Assembly: GCF_000308855.1 (NCBI RefSeq)
Contig: NZ_BAGM01000203.1
Span: 1-52,826 of the forward strand
DNA length: 52,826 nucleotides
Direction: 5' to 3'
Source of the DNA: Nocardia veterana NBRC 100344
GTDB lineage: Bacteria > Actinomycetota > Actinomycetes > Mycobacteriales > Mycobacteriaceae
The position numbers were made by a program, and so were the translations under genes. The notes beneath the pieces are model-generated. The model made no database searches. It was not told the origin of the DNA and was given only the letters and a program-made list of their open reading frames with translations. Each line of letters starts with the position of its first letter. Position 1 is the stretch's first letter. Positions 41,243-50,700 of the stretch are shown piece after piece.

Positions 41243-41905
41243 CTACCAGCAGTACTGGTACTCACCGCTGCCGTGGCACTCCTGCTGGTAGTCCCACTGG
41301 TCCGGCACATCCGAGTTCGGGATCGCCGCACCGGCAGCACCTCCGATAGCCATGCCGCCGAGGACGCCGACGAGCAGGCCAACCGGCAGCGTGATCGGAA
41401 TGAGCAGCCCCATGGTGGCGATGCCGACGACGATGCCGAGCAGCGCGCCACCGATTCCGCCGAGCGCGGCCCCGATTCCCATCCCGGCTTCGATGCTGCG
41501 CTGACGCGGAGAGGTCTTGCGCCAGTGGCCGATCGGGCTCGCGGCCACATCGGCGACCAGCTTGGTGCCGTCGCTCTCGACGCGGGGGTGGAGATCGACA
41601 ACGTGGTCGCCGAGCTGCAGTTGCAGGGGCAGGCTCGCAACCTGTGTGCCGTCCGTGGCGATCACATTGATGGCGTCCGCCGTGACATCGAACCGGCCAC
41701 CACTCAGTTCGGCGGTGAGCGTCTTACCGTCGGCGCCGCGGTCGACGTTGTACGCCACGCCACGGTCCTCGCCGTGCACACTGCCGGGCAGGACCGGTGC
41801 CGACGCATTCGGTTGGGTCGCCGGCTCGGCATCCGCTGTGCCGCAAGTTATTCCGACAGCCGCCACAGTCAGGGCGGCGGTTGCGGCGAACTTCTTGATC
41901 CTCAT
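41243..41905 (-). CDS. secreted/cell-envelope protein with glycine-zipper C-terminus
   Basis: A 220-residue exported protein with signal MRIKKFAATAALTVAAVGIT. A beta-rich domain (YNVDRGADGKTLTAELSGGRFDVTADAINV) is followed by a Gly-zipper-like hydrophobic segment (AGMGIGAALGGIGGALLGIVVGIA and GLLVGVLGGMAIGGAAGAAI) and a Cys-containing end. This is a common Nocardia family of unknown function; the Gly-rich helices may insert into the outer mycomembrane. The gene has its own promoter space of about 70 bp upstream. Confidence 0.8.
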   Translation of the reverse strand: MRIKKFAATAALTVAAVGITCGTADAEPATQPNASAPVLPGSVHGEDRGVAYNVDRGADGKTLTAELSGGRFDVTADAINVIATDGTQVASLPLQLQLGDHVVDLHPRVESDGTKLVADVAASPIGHWRKTSPRQRSIEAGMGIGAALGGIGGALLGIVVGIATMGLLIPITLPVGLLVGVLGGMAIGGAAGAAIPNSDVPDQWDYQQECHGSGEYQYCW

Positions 41906-41974
41906 CGTGTTTTCCTTCGTTCGGCTCGTCGAGGCGAGTCGGTTTCTCGGTCGGGTCGCCGACGGACCTGGTGG

Positions 41975-42289
41975 TTACGCCGAGAGCGGCGTCTTTCGTT
42001 CCTGGCTGGTGAGGTGCCATCCGCGGCACAGCGGGCAGAGGTACGTGCGCTGCTCGCGACGGTGTGGCTTCTCGCGACTGACGTGAGCGAGTGCCAGTTC
42101 GGCATCCTCGTGGTCGAAGTAGGTCCGCTTCCCGGACTCGCAGTGCGACAACGACATTCGGATCAGTCGAGGCAACCGCCGCAGTTCTTCTCCGGTGCAA
42201 CGCGTGAAGGGCCGCGTGCCCTTGGCGCTGCGCCGGCTGCGGCCGTGGCAATGGCAGTGCGAGTCGTGGTGGTCCTGGTGCTTGCTCAT
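41975..42289 (-). CDS. small His/Cys-rich zinc-ribbon-like protein
   Basis: A 104-residue basic protein with a His-rich N-terminus (KHQDHHDSHCHCHG) and a C-terminal zinc-knuckle-like motif YLCPLCRGWHLTSQ. The CPxC..WHLT pattern is found in small actinobacterial and phage proteins of unknown function. GGAG lies upstream of ATG 42289. It is divergent from the restriction operon, and its predicted promoter shares the 25-bp palindrome. Confidence 0.7.
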   Translation of the reverse strand: MSKHQDHHDSHCHCHGRSRRSAKGTRPFTRCTGEELRRLPRLIRMSLSHCESGKRTYFDHEDAELALAHVSREKPHRREQRTYLCPLCRGWHLTSQERKTPLSA

Positions 42290-42360
42290 CTGCGGCTCCG
42301 AAGTACGCGGCCGGAAGTTGGACTTCTGCTCCCGGGTTCGGTCCGCGAGCTGATGTACAC

Positions 42361-42389
42361 AAGCTAGATGGCAGTGAAAACATTGTCAA
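42361..42389 (-). promoter_or_regulatory. predicted promoter for the zinc-ribbon-like gene
   Basis: Reading the minus strand, TTGACA (42389-42384) and TAGCTT (42366-42361) are separated by 17 nt, close to the sigma-70-like consensus. The -35 overlaps the left arm of the 25-bp palindrome, so the same factor may regulate both directions. Confidence 0.5.
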
Positions 42390-42409
42390 TCACCGATTCG
42401 GTGATTGAC
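42385..42409. promoter_or_regulatory. perfect 25-bp palindrome in the divergent promoter of the RM operon
   Basis: GTCAATCACCG (42385-42395) and CGGTGATTGAC (42399-42409) are perfect 11-bp inverted arms around ATT. The site lies 51 bp before the HTH-methylase ATG and overlaps the divergent promoter. It is long and AT-richer than its surroundings, and is the best candidate operator for a dimeric controller of the locus. The HTH at the N-terminus of the first gene is a possible ligand for it, by inference only. Confidence 0.65.
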
Positions 42410-42459
42410 TTTGAGTTACATGTAAGCGAAGCTTGCCCATGTACACGGAAGGGAGAGGT

Positions 42460-44487
42460 ATGCCGAAGCCCGCATCGCCTGTCACGGCCTCCGAGATCTC
42501 CCGGCTGGCCGGTGTGACCCGAGCGACCGTAAGCAACTGGCGCCGTAGGTACGCCGACTTCCCCGGCCCGATCGGCGGGACCGAGTCGCGGCCTGTCTTC
42601 GACCTGCATCAGGTGCAGGGATGGCTGACCGAACATGGTGTGGAGGCGCCGCAATCGCCGACCATCGAACTGCGAACCTATCTGCGCTCGCAGGCCGAGC
42701 CGAGCGATGTCGCGCACCTGATGGAATCGCTCAGCTGGACCGGCGCGGGCTGGGCGCCCCGCTCGTCGGCATCCGTGTCCGGGCCTGTGCTGAAGATGTT
42801 GCAGCGCGCTGCCGACGCCGAAGGCAGCCGGACCGCTCTGGATGTCTTGGCAGAGCGTGGATTGGAGGACGCACCCGCAACGGGCGTTTACCAGACCCCC
42901 GCACCGCTCGCGGCGCTCATGGCCGAACTGGCCGGAGACCCTGCCTCGCAACGGCTTCGAAGCGTGTTGGACCCCGCGTGCGGTAGCGGTTCACTGCTGC
43001 TGGCGGCGGCCCAGGCCGGCGCGACGGAACTGTACGGCCAGGATGTGGTGCCCGTGCAGGTGCAGCGCACCCGTCTTGCCTTGGAGTCGGTGACAGGGCT
43101 GGAGCCGACGGTGTATGCCGGTGACACCATGTCCGACGACGCTTTTCCGGGCCTCGAGGCGGACGCGGTGCTGTGCAATCCGCCGTACTCCGATCGTGAA
43201 TGGGGTGCGGACGAACTCGCGCTGGATCCACGCTGGCAATACGGCGTTCCGCCACGCGGCGAATCCGAGCTCGCGTGGGTCCAGCATGCGCTTGCGCACG
43301 TGAAACCCGGCGGAACGGCGGTTCTGTTGCTCCCGCCCGCCGTGGCCTCTCGCGCTTCGGGCCGCCGGATTCGGGCTGAGCTGTTGCGCTCGGGCGCGCT
43401 CCGGGCTGTGATCGGTTTCGCGCCCGGCGCCGCTCAGCCGCGGCATGTCGGCCTGCAACTGTGGGTGCTTCGGCGCCCGGAAACCATTGATTCCGTTGCG
43501 GATACGATGCTGTTCATCGATGCCTCGGCGGTCGATGACGGTTCGGGTGGCGGCCTTGACTGGGAGGTACTCGGTCGCACCGTTCTCGATTCGTGGCGGT
43601 CGTTCGACAGCGGGTCCGTCGAAGCGGCCACCGTGCCCGGTGTGGCAGCAGCGGTTCGGGTCATGGAAGTGCTCGACGAGAGTGTCGATCTGACCCCGGC
43701 CCGCTATGTTCGGTCGTCGTTCGACCCGGCATTGCTGTCGACCGAAGTCGAGGACGCCGTTCGCGAATTGAGCAGGGACGTAGCGGCACTCGCGGACCTG
43801 GTGAGCGATCTCGGCACCTGGCAGCAGGCAGGTGGAAAGCCTTGGCGCACGGCCACCGTGGCCGATCTGGCCGGTGGCGGTGCACTGCAGTGGTTCCGGG
43901 CTTCCCCGCCGCGACCGAAACAGACCGCCCCGGCGGATGATCACCGGCCGATCCTCACCGCAACCGACGTCGTGACAGGCCACCCGCCGTCGGGCAGCTT
44001 CGCCACATCCGAACCCACCGAGATGGTGGTCGTCGCCGCCGGTGACGTGCTGATCCCCGCGGTCCGCAGCGACTCGAGCGGGGCCCGCAGCGCACGCGTC
44101 GCCGGTGCCGAGGACGACGGAGCGGTGCTCGGCCCGCACGTGTATCTGCTGCGGCCCGATACGCAGCGACTGAATTCGTGGTTCGTCGCGGGATTCGTCA
44201 ACAGTGCGGAGAACGCGTCCACCACTCGCACATCGACGATCCGCTTCGATCCTTCGCGGTTGCGGATACCGTTGCTGCCGTTGCGTGAGCAGCAGCGTTA
44301 CGGCACGGCCTTCCAGCGACTGTACGAGCTGCGGGCATCGGCTCGCCGCGTCGGCGATGCGAGCGAACACGCGATCGGACTGGTGGCATCCGGTCTCACC
44401 GCCGGGGCGCTCGAGCCGGCGAGTAACACAACGCAGTCCGAAGACGTTGAGACAACGAAGCAGAAGATTCCAGGAGGCAATAAGTGA
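42460..44487 (+). CDS. N6-adenine DNA methylase with N-terminal HTH and C-terminal TRD-like domain
   Basis: A 675-residue protein. Residues ~8-58 are an HTH of the BldC/AlpA or MerR type (VTASEISRLAGVTRATVSNWRRRY..PVFDLHQVQGWL). Residues ~140-350 form a gamma-class amino-methyltransferase with DPACGSGSLL (171-180) and NPPY (240-243), both intact. The last ~230 residues resemble half of a specificity subunit (VVVAAGDVLIPAV, FDPSRLRIPLLPLREQQRYG). It is a stand-alone methylase-TRD fusion upstream of a complete HsdM-S-R set, with a 4-nt overlap to hsdM (GTGA). The start ATG follows GAAGGGAG. It may methylate its own site, or regulate the operon through the HTH. Confidence 0.88.
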   Translation: MPKPASPVTASEISRLAGVTRATVSNWRRRYADFPGPIGGTESRPVFDLHQVQGWLTEHGVEAPQSPTIELRTYLRSQAEPSDVAHLMESLSWTGAGWAPRSSASVSGPVLKMLQRAADAEGSRTALDVLAERGLEDAPATGVYQTPAPLAALMAELAGDPASQRLRSVLDPACGSGSLLLAAAQAGATELYGQDVVPVQVQRTRLALESVTGLEPTVYAGDTMSDDAFPGLEADAVLCNPPYSDREWGADELALDPRWQYGVPPRGESELAWVQHALAHVKPGGTAVLLLPPAVASRASGRRIRAELLRSGALRAVIGFAPGAAQPRHVGLQLWVLRRPETIDSVADTMLFIDASAVDDGSGGGLDWEVLGRTVLDSWRSFDSGSVEAATVPGVAAAVRVMEVLDESVDLTPARYVRSSFDPALLSTEVEDAVRELSRDVAALADLVSDLGTWQQAGGKPWRTATVADLAGGGALQWFRASPPRPKQTAPADDHRPILTATDVVTGHPPSGSFATSEPTEMVVVAAGDVLIPAVRSDSSGARSARVAGAEDDGAVLGPHVYLLRPDTQRLNSWFVAGFVNSAENASTTRTSTIRFDPSRLRIPLLPLREQQRYGTAFQRLYELRASARRVGDASEHAIGLVASGLTAGALEPASNTTQSEDVETTKQKIPGGNK

Positions 44488-46478
44488 ACACCAGCAAGCA
44501 CACCGAGCTTGCCAATCACGCCTGGTCGGTCGCCGATCTACTGCGCGGTGACTACAAGCAGTCCGATTACGGCAAGGTGATTCTGCCGTTCACCGTGCTG
44601 CGCCGACTGGAGTGCGTACTGGAACCGACCCGCGACAAGGTGCGCGAGACCGTCGAGCGGTTCGAAGGCCAGGACATCGACGTCGACAGCTTCCTGCGCC
44701 GCGCCTCGGGCAACAGCTTCTACAACGTGACCGACCTGCGGCTGAAGACGGTGCTCGGCGACCCCTCGCACCTGGCGAAGAACCTGCAGGCCTACGTCGG
44801 CGGCTTCTCCGAGAACGCACGCGAGGTGCTGGACCGCTACGAGTTCAACCAGCAGATCAAACGCCTCGACAGCGCCAACCTCCTCTACAAGGTGACCGGC
44901 AAGTTCGCCGACCTCGACCTGCGCCCCGAGGTGGTCTCGAACCACAACATGGGGTACGTCTTCGAGGAACTGATCCGGCGCTTCGCCGAACAGTCGAACG
45001 AGACCGCGGGTGAGCACTTCACGCCCCGCGAAGTGATCGAGCTGATGGTGAACCTCCTCGTCGCCCCCGACGCCGACCTGCTCAGCGTCCCCGGCGTGGT
45101 GCGCACGGTCCTGGACCCCGCCTGCGGCACCGGTGGCATGCTCAGCGCCGCCGAGGAACACATCAAACAGATGAACCCGCAGGCCAAGGTGGAGGTCTAC
45201 GGCCAGGAACTCAACCCCGAGTCCTGGGCCATCTGCCGCTCCGACCTGATGATCAAGGGCCAGAACCCCGACCACATCGTCTTCGGCAACTCCTTCAGCG
45301 ACGACGGCCACAAGAACGTGAAGGCTGACTACCTACTCGCCAACCCGCCCTTCGGTGTGGAGTGGAAGAAGGTCAAGGAAGAGGTCGAGTGGGAGTATAA
45401 GAATCTCGGCGACGCGGGACGTTTTGGCGCTGGCCTACCCCGGATCAACGATGGATCGCTGTTGTTCCTGCAGCACATGATCTCCAAGATGAAGCCCGCC
45501 GAGGTGGGCGGTACCGGCGGTAGCCGAGTTGCCATCGTCTTCAACGGTTCTCCGCTGTTCACCGGCGCCGCCGAATCCGGCGAATCCAACATTCGCCGCT
45601 GGATCATCGAAAACGACTGGCTGGAAGCCGTTGTGGCGCTGCCGGATCAGCTGTTCTACAACACGGGTATCTCGACGTACTTCTGGATCCTCACCAACCG
45701 TAAGTCTCCTGAGCATCGCGGGAAGGTGGTGCTCTTGGATGCCCGTGAATATTGGTCAAAGATGCGGAAGTCGCTGGGGGACAAGCGGAAATACCTTACG
45801 CGCGAGCACATCGAGGAGATCACTCGGCTGTACGGGAACGCCGTGCAGGTTGCCGGCGATCCCGAGCATCCACTGCATGGCAAGGTGAAGGTCTTCCGGA
45901 ATTCCGAATTCGGATACCGGCGGATCACCGTCGAGCGGCCGTTGCGCTTGCGGTTCGAGCTGACTGCCGAGGCACTGGACCGGCTTGCCGAGGCTGCCCC
46001 TGTTCGCAAGCAATACAGTGACCCTGAGGTTTTCCGAAAACTGTTGGCCCCCTTGGTTGGTTCTTCCTGGGGCAAGAAGACCGACGCCATCACGGCGCTC
46101 AAGGACGCGGTCGCTGGTGCTGGTGAGCCGTGGCCCGCTGGTGCGCCCTTTGCGAAGGCGTTCCGCGACGCCCTCGGCGTGCGGGACCCCGAAGGCGAAA
46201 TCCAACTCGTCAAGGGCGCCCCTGAGGCCGACGCCGACCTCCGTGACTTCGAGAACGTGCCGTTGGACGAAGACGTCGACGACTACCTCGCCCGCGAAGT
46301 CCTACCGCATGTCCCGGATGCATGGATCGACCACGCTAAAACCAAGATCGGGTACGAGATTCCGTTCACTCGTCATTTCTACGTTTACAACCCCCCGCGT
46401 CCCCTGGAGGAGATTGATGCTGAACTGAAGGAACTCGAGGCTGAAATCCAGCAATTGCTTGGCGAGGTGACAAAATGA
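44484..46478 (+). CDS. hsdM: type I restriction-modification methylase subunit HsdM
   Basis: A 664-residue subunit with the N-terminal helical HsdM_N region (HAWSVADLLRGDYKQSDYGKVILPFTVLRRL). Methylase motif I is DPACGTGG (211-218) and motif IV is NPPF (287-290); GEHFTPREVIELMV and LPDQLFYNTGISTYFWIL are standard HsdM segments. It methylates adenine in the target set by HsdS. GTG at 44484 overlaps the TGA of the HTH-methylase, and its own TGA overlaps the HsdS ATG, so all subunits are coupled. Length is longer than the usual ~520 because of a ~130-residue C-terminal extension. Confidence 0.95.
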   Translation: MNTSKHTELANHAWSVADLLRGDYKQSDYGKVILPFTVLRRLECVLEPTRDKVRETVERFEGQDIDVDSFLRRASGNSFYNVTDLRLKTVLGDPSHLAKNLQAYVGGFSENAREVLDRYEFNQQIKRLDSANLLYKVTGKFADLDLRPEVVSNHNMGYVFEELIRRFAEQSNETAGEHFTPREVIELMVNLLVAPDADLLSVPGVVRTVLDPACGTGGMLSAAEEHIKQMNPQAKVEVYGQELNPESWAICRSDLMIKGQNPDHIVFGNSFSDDGHKNVKADYLLANPPFGVEWKKVKEEVEWEYKNLGDAGRFGAGLPRINDGSLLFLQHMISKMKPAEVGGTGGSRVAIVFNGSPLFTGAAESGESNIRRWIIENDWLEAVVALPDQLFYNTGISTYFWILTNRKSPEHRGKVVLLDAREYWSKMRKSLGDKRKYLTREHIEEITRLYGNAVQVAGDPEHPLHGKVKVFRNSEFGYRRITVERPLRLRFELTAEALDRLAEAAPVRKQYSDPEVFRKLLAPLVGSSWGKKTDAITALKDAVAGAGEPWPAGAPFAKAFRDALGVRDPEGEIQLVKGAPEADADLRDFENVPLDEDVDDYLAREVLPHVPDAWIDHAKTKIGYEIPFTRHFYVYNPPRPLEEIDAELKELEAEIQQLLGEVTK

Positions 46479-47749
46479 CTTGGGTAGATACGCGGCTCAA
46501 GCATGTATGTGTCGATGCGGGGCAATATGGATTAAATATCAGTGCCGATAATTACGTGGAGTTCGGCACCCGCCTGATCAGGACGTCGGATATTTCTTCG
46601 AATGGCGGCCTCAGTGCAGAAGGGGGCGTATACGTGGACATCCCCCTGGAGGCGCGTCACAGTCTTCGAAAAGGAGACATCCTCCTATCCCGAAGCGGAA
46701 CACTGGGCAGGTCATTCCTTGTTCCTCCTGAAGCGGAAGGTCAAACGTTTGCTGGCTTCCTGGTTCGGTTTCGGCCGAAGGTGTCGGTAGATCCGCGATA
46801 TCTGCACTACGCAACCATATCGGAATCCTTTCAGGGTGTCGTCAAGTCGGAGGCGGTCTCCTCAACGATTCAGAACTTCAATGCTGAACGATACGCGAAC
46901 GTCAGTATCAGGATTCCGTCGCTAGAGGAGCAGCGCCGCATCGCCGACTTCCTCGACGCCGAAACCTCCCGCGTCGATGAACTTGTTGCGTTGCGGCAGC
47001 GCCAGATTGAATTACTGGAAGAGCGAGAACTTGCCGTCATCGGCGACATGTTGTCCGGAAACGCGGTATCCGGCCGGAGGTACTCGACCGGGTGGAGGTG
47101 GCTCCCGTCGATACCTTCGGAATGGGAAGTTGGCCCAGTTTACGCATATTTCTACACGGCCCTCGGAAAGATGCTTAACCAGGAGCGCGCATCCGGCCTT
47201 AACCAAAAACCATATCTGAGGAACGCGAATGTCCACTGGTACGAAATCGATTCCGATGATATGGCGACGATGGATTTCGATCCCGAAGAACGCGCACGCT
47301 ATTCGCTAGAGCCTGGAGATCTCCTCGTCTGTGAAGGTGGTGCTGGCGTTGCAGAGGCTGCTGTTTGGGATGGTCGGATTGAGGAATGCTACTTCCAGAA
47401 ATCGTTACACAGGGTACGTAAATCTAAAGAGTTGCCAGTGGAGTGGCTGATGTACTGGCTTCGGTTCGCAAAATCGTGTGGCGTATTCGAGTCGGACGGT
47501 AATATTGCCACGATTCCACACCTTACGGGCGAGCAGTTGCGAATGTATCGGATTCCGATTCCGAACTATGCCGAATCTCTGATCCGAGACACTCGCAGCT
47601 CGATTAACAAATTAAAAGATGCAATCACCACACAACGGCGCGCCCAGTCGTTGTTGGCTGAGCGCCGCCAAGCTCTGATAACCGCCGCAGTCACCGGACA
47701 ATTCGACGTAACCACCGCCTCCGGGCGAAATCTCACACAGGGGGTATAG
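46475..47749 (+). CDS. hsdS: type I restriction-modification specificity subunit HsdS
   Basis: A 424-residue subunit with two target-recognition domains separated by a conserved helical spacer (IPSLEEQRRIADFLDAETSRVDELVALRQRQIELLEE) and a second spacer near the C-terminus (RRAQSLLAERRQALITAAVTGQFDV). It sets the bipartite DNA sequence recognised by HsdM and HsdR. Codon use is AT-richer than its neighbours (many AAT, ATA and AAA codons), as expected for rapidly exchanged TRDs. ATG overlaps the HsdM stop (ATGA). Confidence 0.95.
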   Translation: MTWVDTRLKHVCVDAGQYGLNISADNYVEFGTRLIRTSDISSNGGLSAEGGVYVDIPLEARHSLRKGDILLSRSGTLGRSFLVPPEAEGQTFAGFLVRFRPKVSVDPRYLHYATISESFQGVVKSEAVSSTIQNFNAERYANVSIRIPSLEEQRRIADFLDAETSRVDELVALRQRQIELLEERELAVIGDMLSGNAVSGRRYSTGWRWLPSIPSEWEVGPVYAYFYTALGKMLNQERASGLNQKPYLRNANVHWYEIDSDDMATMDFDPEERARYSLEPGDLLVCEGGAGVAEAAVWDGRIEECYFQKSLHRVRKSKELPVEWLMYWLRFAKSCGVFESDGNIATIPHLTGEQLRMYRIPIPNYAESLIRDTRSSINKLKDAITTQRRAQSLLAERRQALITAAVTGQFDVTTASGRNLTQGV

Positions 47750-47753
47750 ATCC

Positions 47754-50700
47754 GTGAGCCCGGTCCACGACGAGCACACCTTCGGTGTCGAAATCGTCGC
47801 CGCGATGGTGGAAAACGGTTGGCGACAAGGCAACCCGCACGAGTATCGGCCCGACCTCGGGCTCGATATGGGGGAGCTGCTCGCGTTCATCGAGTCCACT
47901 CAGCATGACGAGTGGGAGGACTTGCTCGGTGCCTACGGTGGCGACTCCGACGAGGCGCAGCGTGGGTTCGCTCGTGCCGTGGATCGGGAAATCGGCTCGA
48001 ACGGACTTGTCGAGGTGCTGCGCTCAGGTGTTCGGGACCGCGGGGTTCGCATCCGCGTGGCGTACTTCAAACCGAATCTGGTGACATCCGAAGACGCGCT
48101 TGCCGAGTATAAGGCAAACCGGCTCACGGTCGTTCGCGAGTTGCCCTACGCGACAAAGCAGGCGGATGCGGGGCACCGTCTCGATCTCGCGTTGCTGCTC
48201 AACGGAATTCCGATCGCCACCGCCGAACTGAAGAACCCCCTCACCGGACAGAACGTCGAGCACGCAAAGAACCAGTACCGCACCGAGCGCGACGCCACCG
48301 AGCTGATCTTCACGCGTCGGGTAATCGCGAACTTCGCTGTCGACCCCGATCTAGTATTCGTAACCACTCAGCTCAGAGGCGCGAAAACTCGCTTCCTGCC
48401 GTTCAATACGGGATCGGAGGGTGCGGGAAAGCCTGGCGGTGCTGGCAACCCGATGCCGATAGAGCCAGGCAAGTACCCGACCTCGTACCTGTGGGAGCAG
48501 GTCTGGCACCCGGACAACTGGCTGGACATGTTGGAGCGGTTCGTACACATCCACGAGTCCAAGGGGGCGGGCGGGCGCGGCGCCAAAACCATCATCTTCC
48601 CTCGCTTCCACCAGTGGGATGCGGTGAAGAAGCTCACCGCACACGCGGCCATCCATGGTGCCGGTCACGACTACCTGGTCATGCACTCGGCGGGTTCGGG
48701 GAAGTCGAACACTATCGGCTGGCTCGCGCACCGCTTGAGCGACCTGCATACGCCCACGGACCCGTCCAAGTTGGACCCCGATGCCCGCGCGGCCGGATTG
48801 AAACCTGGCACACCAGTTTTCGACAAGACCATCATCATCACCGACCGCCGTAACCTCGACAGCCAGCTCAGCGAGACGGTCGGCGGCTTCGAGCGCGTCG
48901 CCGGCCTGGTGGTGAAGATCGACGACAAGCAGGGCGCGAAGTCCGAGAAGCTGGCGAAAGCTCTCTCGCAGGAAGAGGGCAAGATCATCACTGTCACTCT
49001 GCACACCTTCCCGGCGTTGTTGGATTATCTGCGCCGCTCTCCGACCGAACTGCTTGGCGGACGGTTCGCCATCATCGTCGACGAAGCACATTCCTCCCAG
49101 TCCGGTGATGCCGCGAAGGCAGTGCGGTCGGCGCTTCGCGATCTGGGTCTGGACCCTGAGGACGAGGAAGACGGCGCTGCCGAGCTCACCTTGGATGAGC
49201 GGCTGAAACAAAAGGCTGCGGAGCGTGGCAAGGCGCGGAATATCTCCTACTTCGCCTTCACCGCTACGCCGAAGTCCAAGACGCTGGAGAACTTCGGCAC
49301 GCTGGTCGGCCAGAAGTACGAGCCGTTCCACACCTACTCCATGCGGCAGGCCATCGACGAGGGATTCATCCTCGACCCCCTGCGCAATTACGTCACCTAC
49401 AAGACGTTCTATCGGTTGGTCAACGACAATCCGTCGGATTACGAAGTGCCGGAACGGAAAGCGAATGCGCTGCTGGCCCGGTTCGCGGTCATGCACCCGC
49501 ATACCGTCGATCAGCATGCGCAGGTGATCGTCGAGCATTTCGTCGCCCACACCCGGCCACGCCTGGGAGGCCGCGCCAAGTCGATGGTGGTGACGGCTTC
49601 CCGGCACAGCGCCGTGGCGATGTCGAGGGCGATCAAGCGATACATCGAAGAGCGCGAGTACGACAAGCTCTACCCGGACATCGGCGTGCTCGTGGCATTT
49701 TCGGGGGCCCTCGACTACGAGGGTGAGGAAACGACCGAGCCGAAGGAGAACGACGGCCTCCCGGAATCTCAACTGCCCAAAGCATTCGGTTACACCCGTG
49801 CCGACGACGTGGCGACTCGCGCCGGCGGAAAAGGGCAGAAGGAATATCGGATCCTCGTTGTCGCAGAGAAGTACCAGACCGGCTTCGACCAGCCGCTGCT
49901 GACCACGATGTACGTCAACAAGACTCTGGCCGGTATCGCGGCGGTGCAGACGCTCTCGCGGCTCAACCGAACCCACGAGCGCAAAAGTCAGCAGGATCTT
50001 GTCGTCCTCGACTTCGTGAACGACGCCGAGAAGATCCGCGACGCCTTCCGACCGTACTACGAAGAAGCTCATACCCTGCCGACCGATCCGAACCTCCTGT
50101 ATCTCGCGCAAGACCGGGTGATGTCCGCACAACTTCTGTCCACCAAGGAGATGCGGGAATTCGCCAACGCGTACTTGCTGGCAGAAGACCAAGCCGCCGG
50201 CTCACAGGCGAAGTGGCAGAAGTTGCACGCCGAGCTGTACCGGCTGCTCGCTCCCGCGGTCGAACGCTTCACCGAACTACTGGACAACGACGAGGAAGAC
50301 GACGTCGAGAAGGCCGAGAACTTCCGGGCCGACCTCAACGACTACGTCCGCAAGTACGGCTTCCTAGCCCAGATCGTGCCCTACCAGGACAGCAGTCTCG
50401 AACTGCTGCACCTGTACGGTCGCCACCTGCTGAACCGACTCCCGCGCCGGTCGGACGGCGGAGTGGATATCGGTGACGTCGACCTGTCGCACATGCGATT
50501 GGTCAAGACCGGCGAGCACGACATCGGCCTGAATCCTGAAGGGCCCTCGGAACTTCGGGGCTTCGGCGACGGCACCGGAGCCGCCCAAGAACCGGAGAAG
50601 TCGCCGCTGTCGGAACTCATCGACGAGTTCAATAAGCGTCACGGCACCAGCTTTACCGAAGAGGACGCGGCGAAACCCTTCAACGAAGCCGCTGCCGAAC

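Noticed and set aside
48351..50192. 613-codon open frame antisense to hsdR
   Set aside because: It overlaps an intact HsdR with nuclease and DEAH motifs and has no independent ribosome site or homology.
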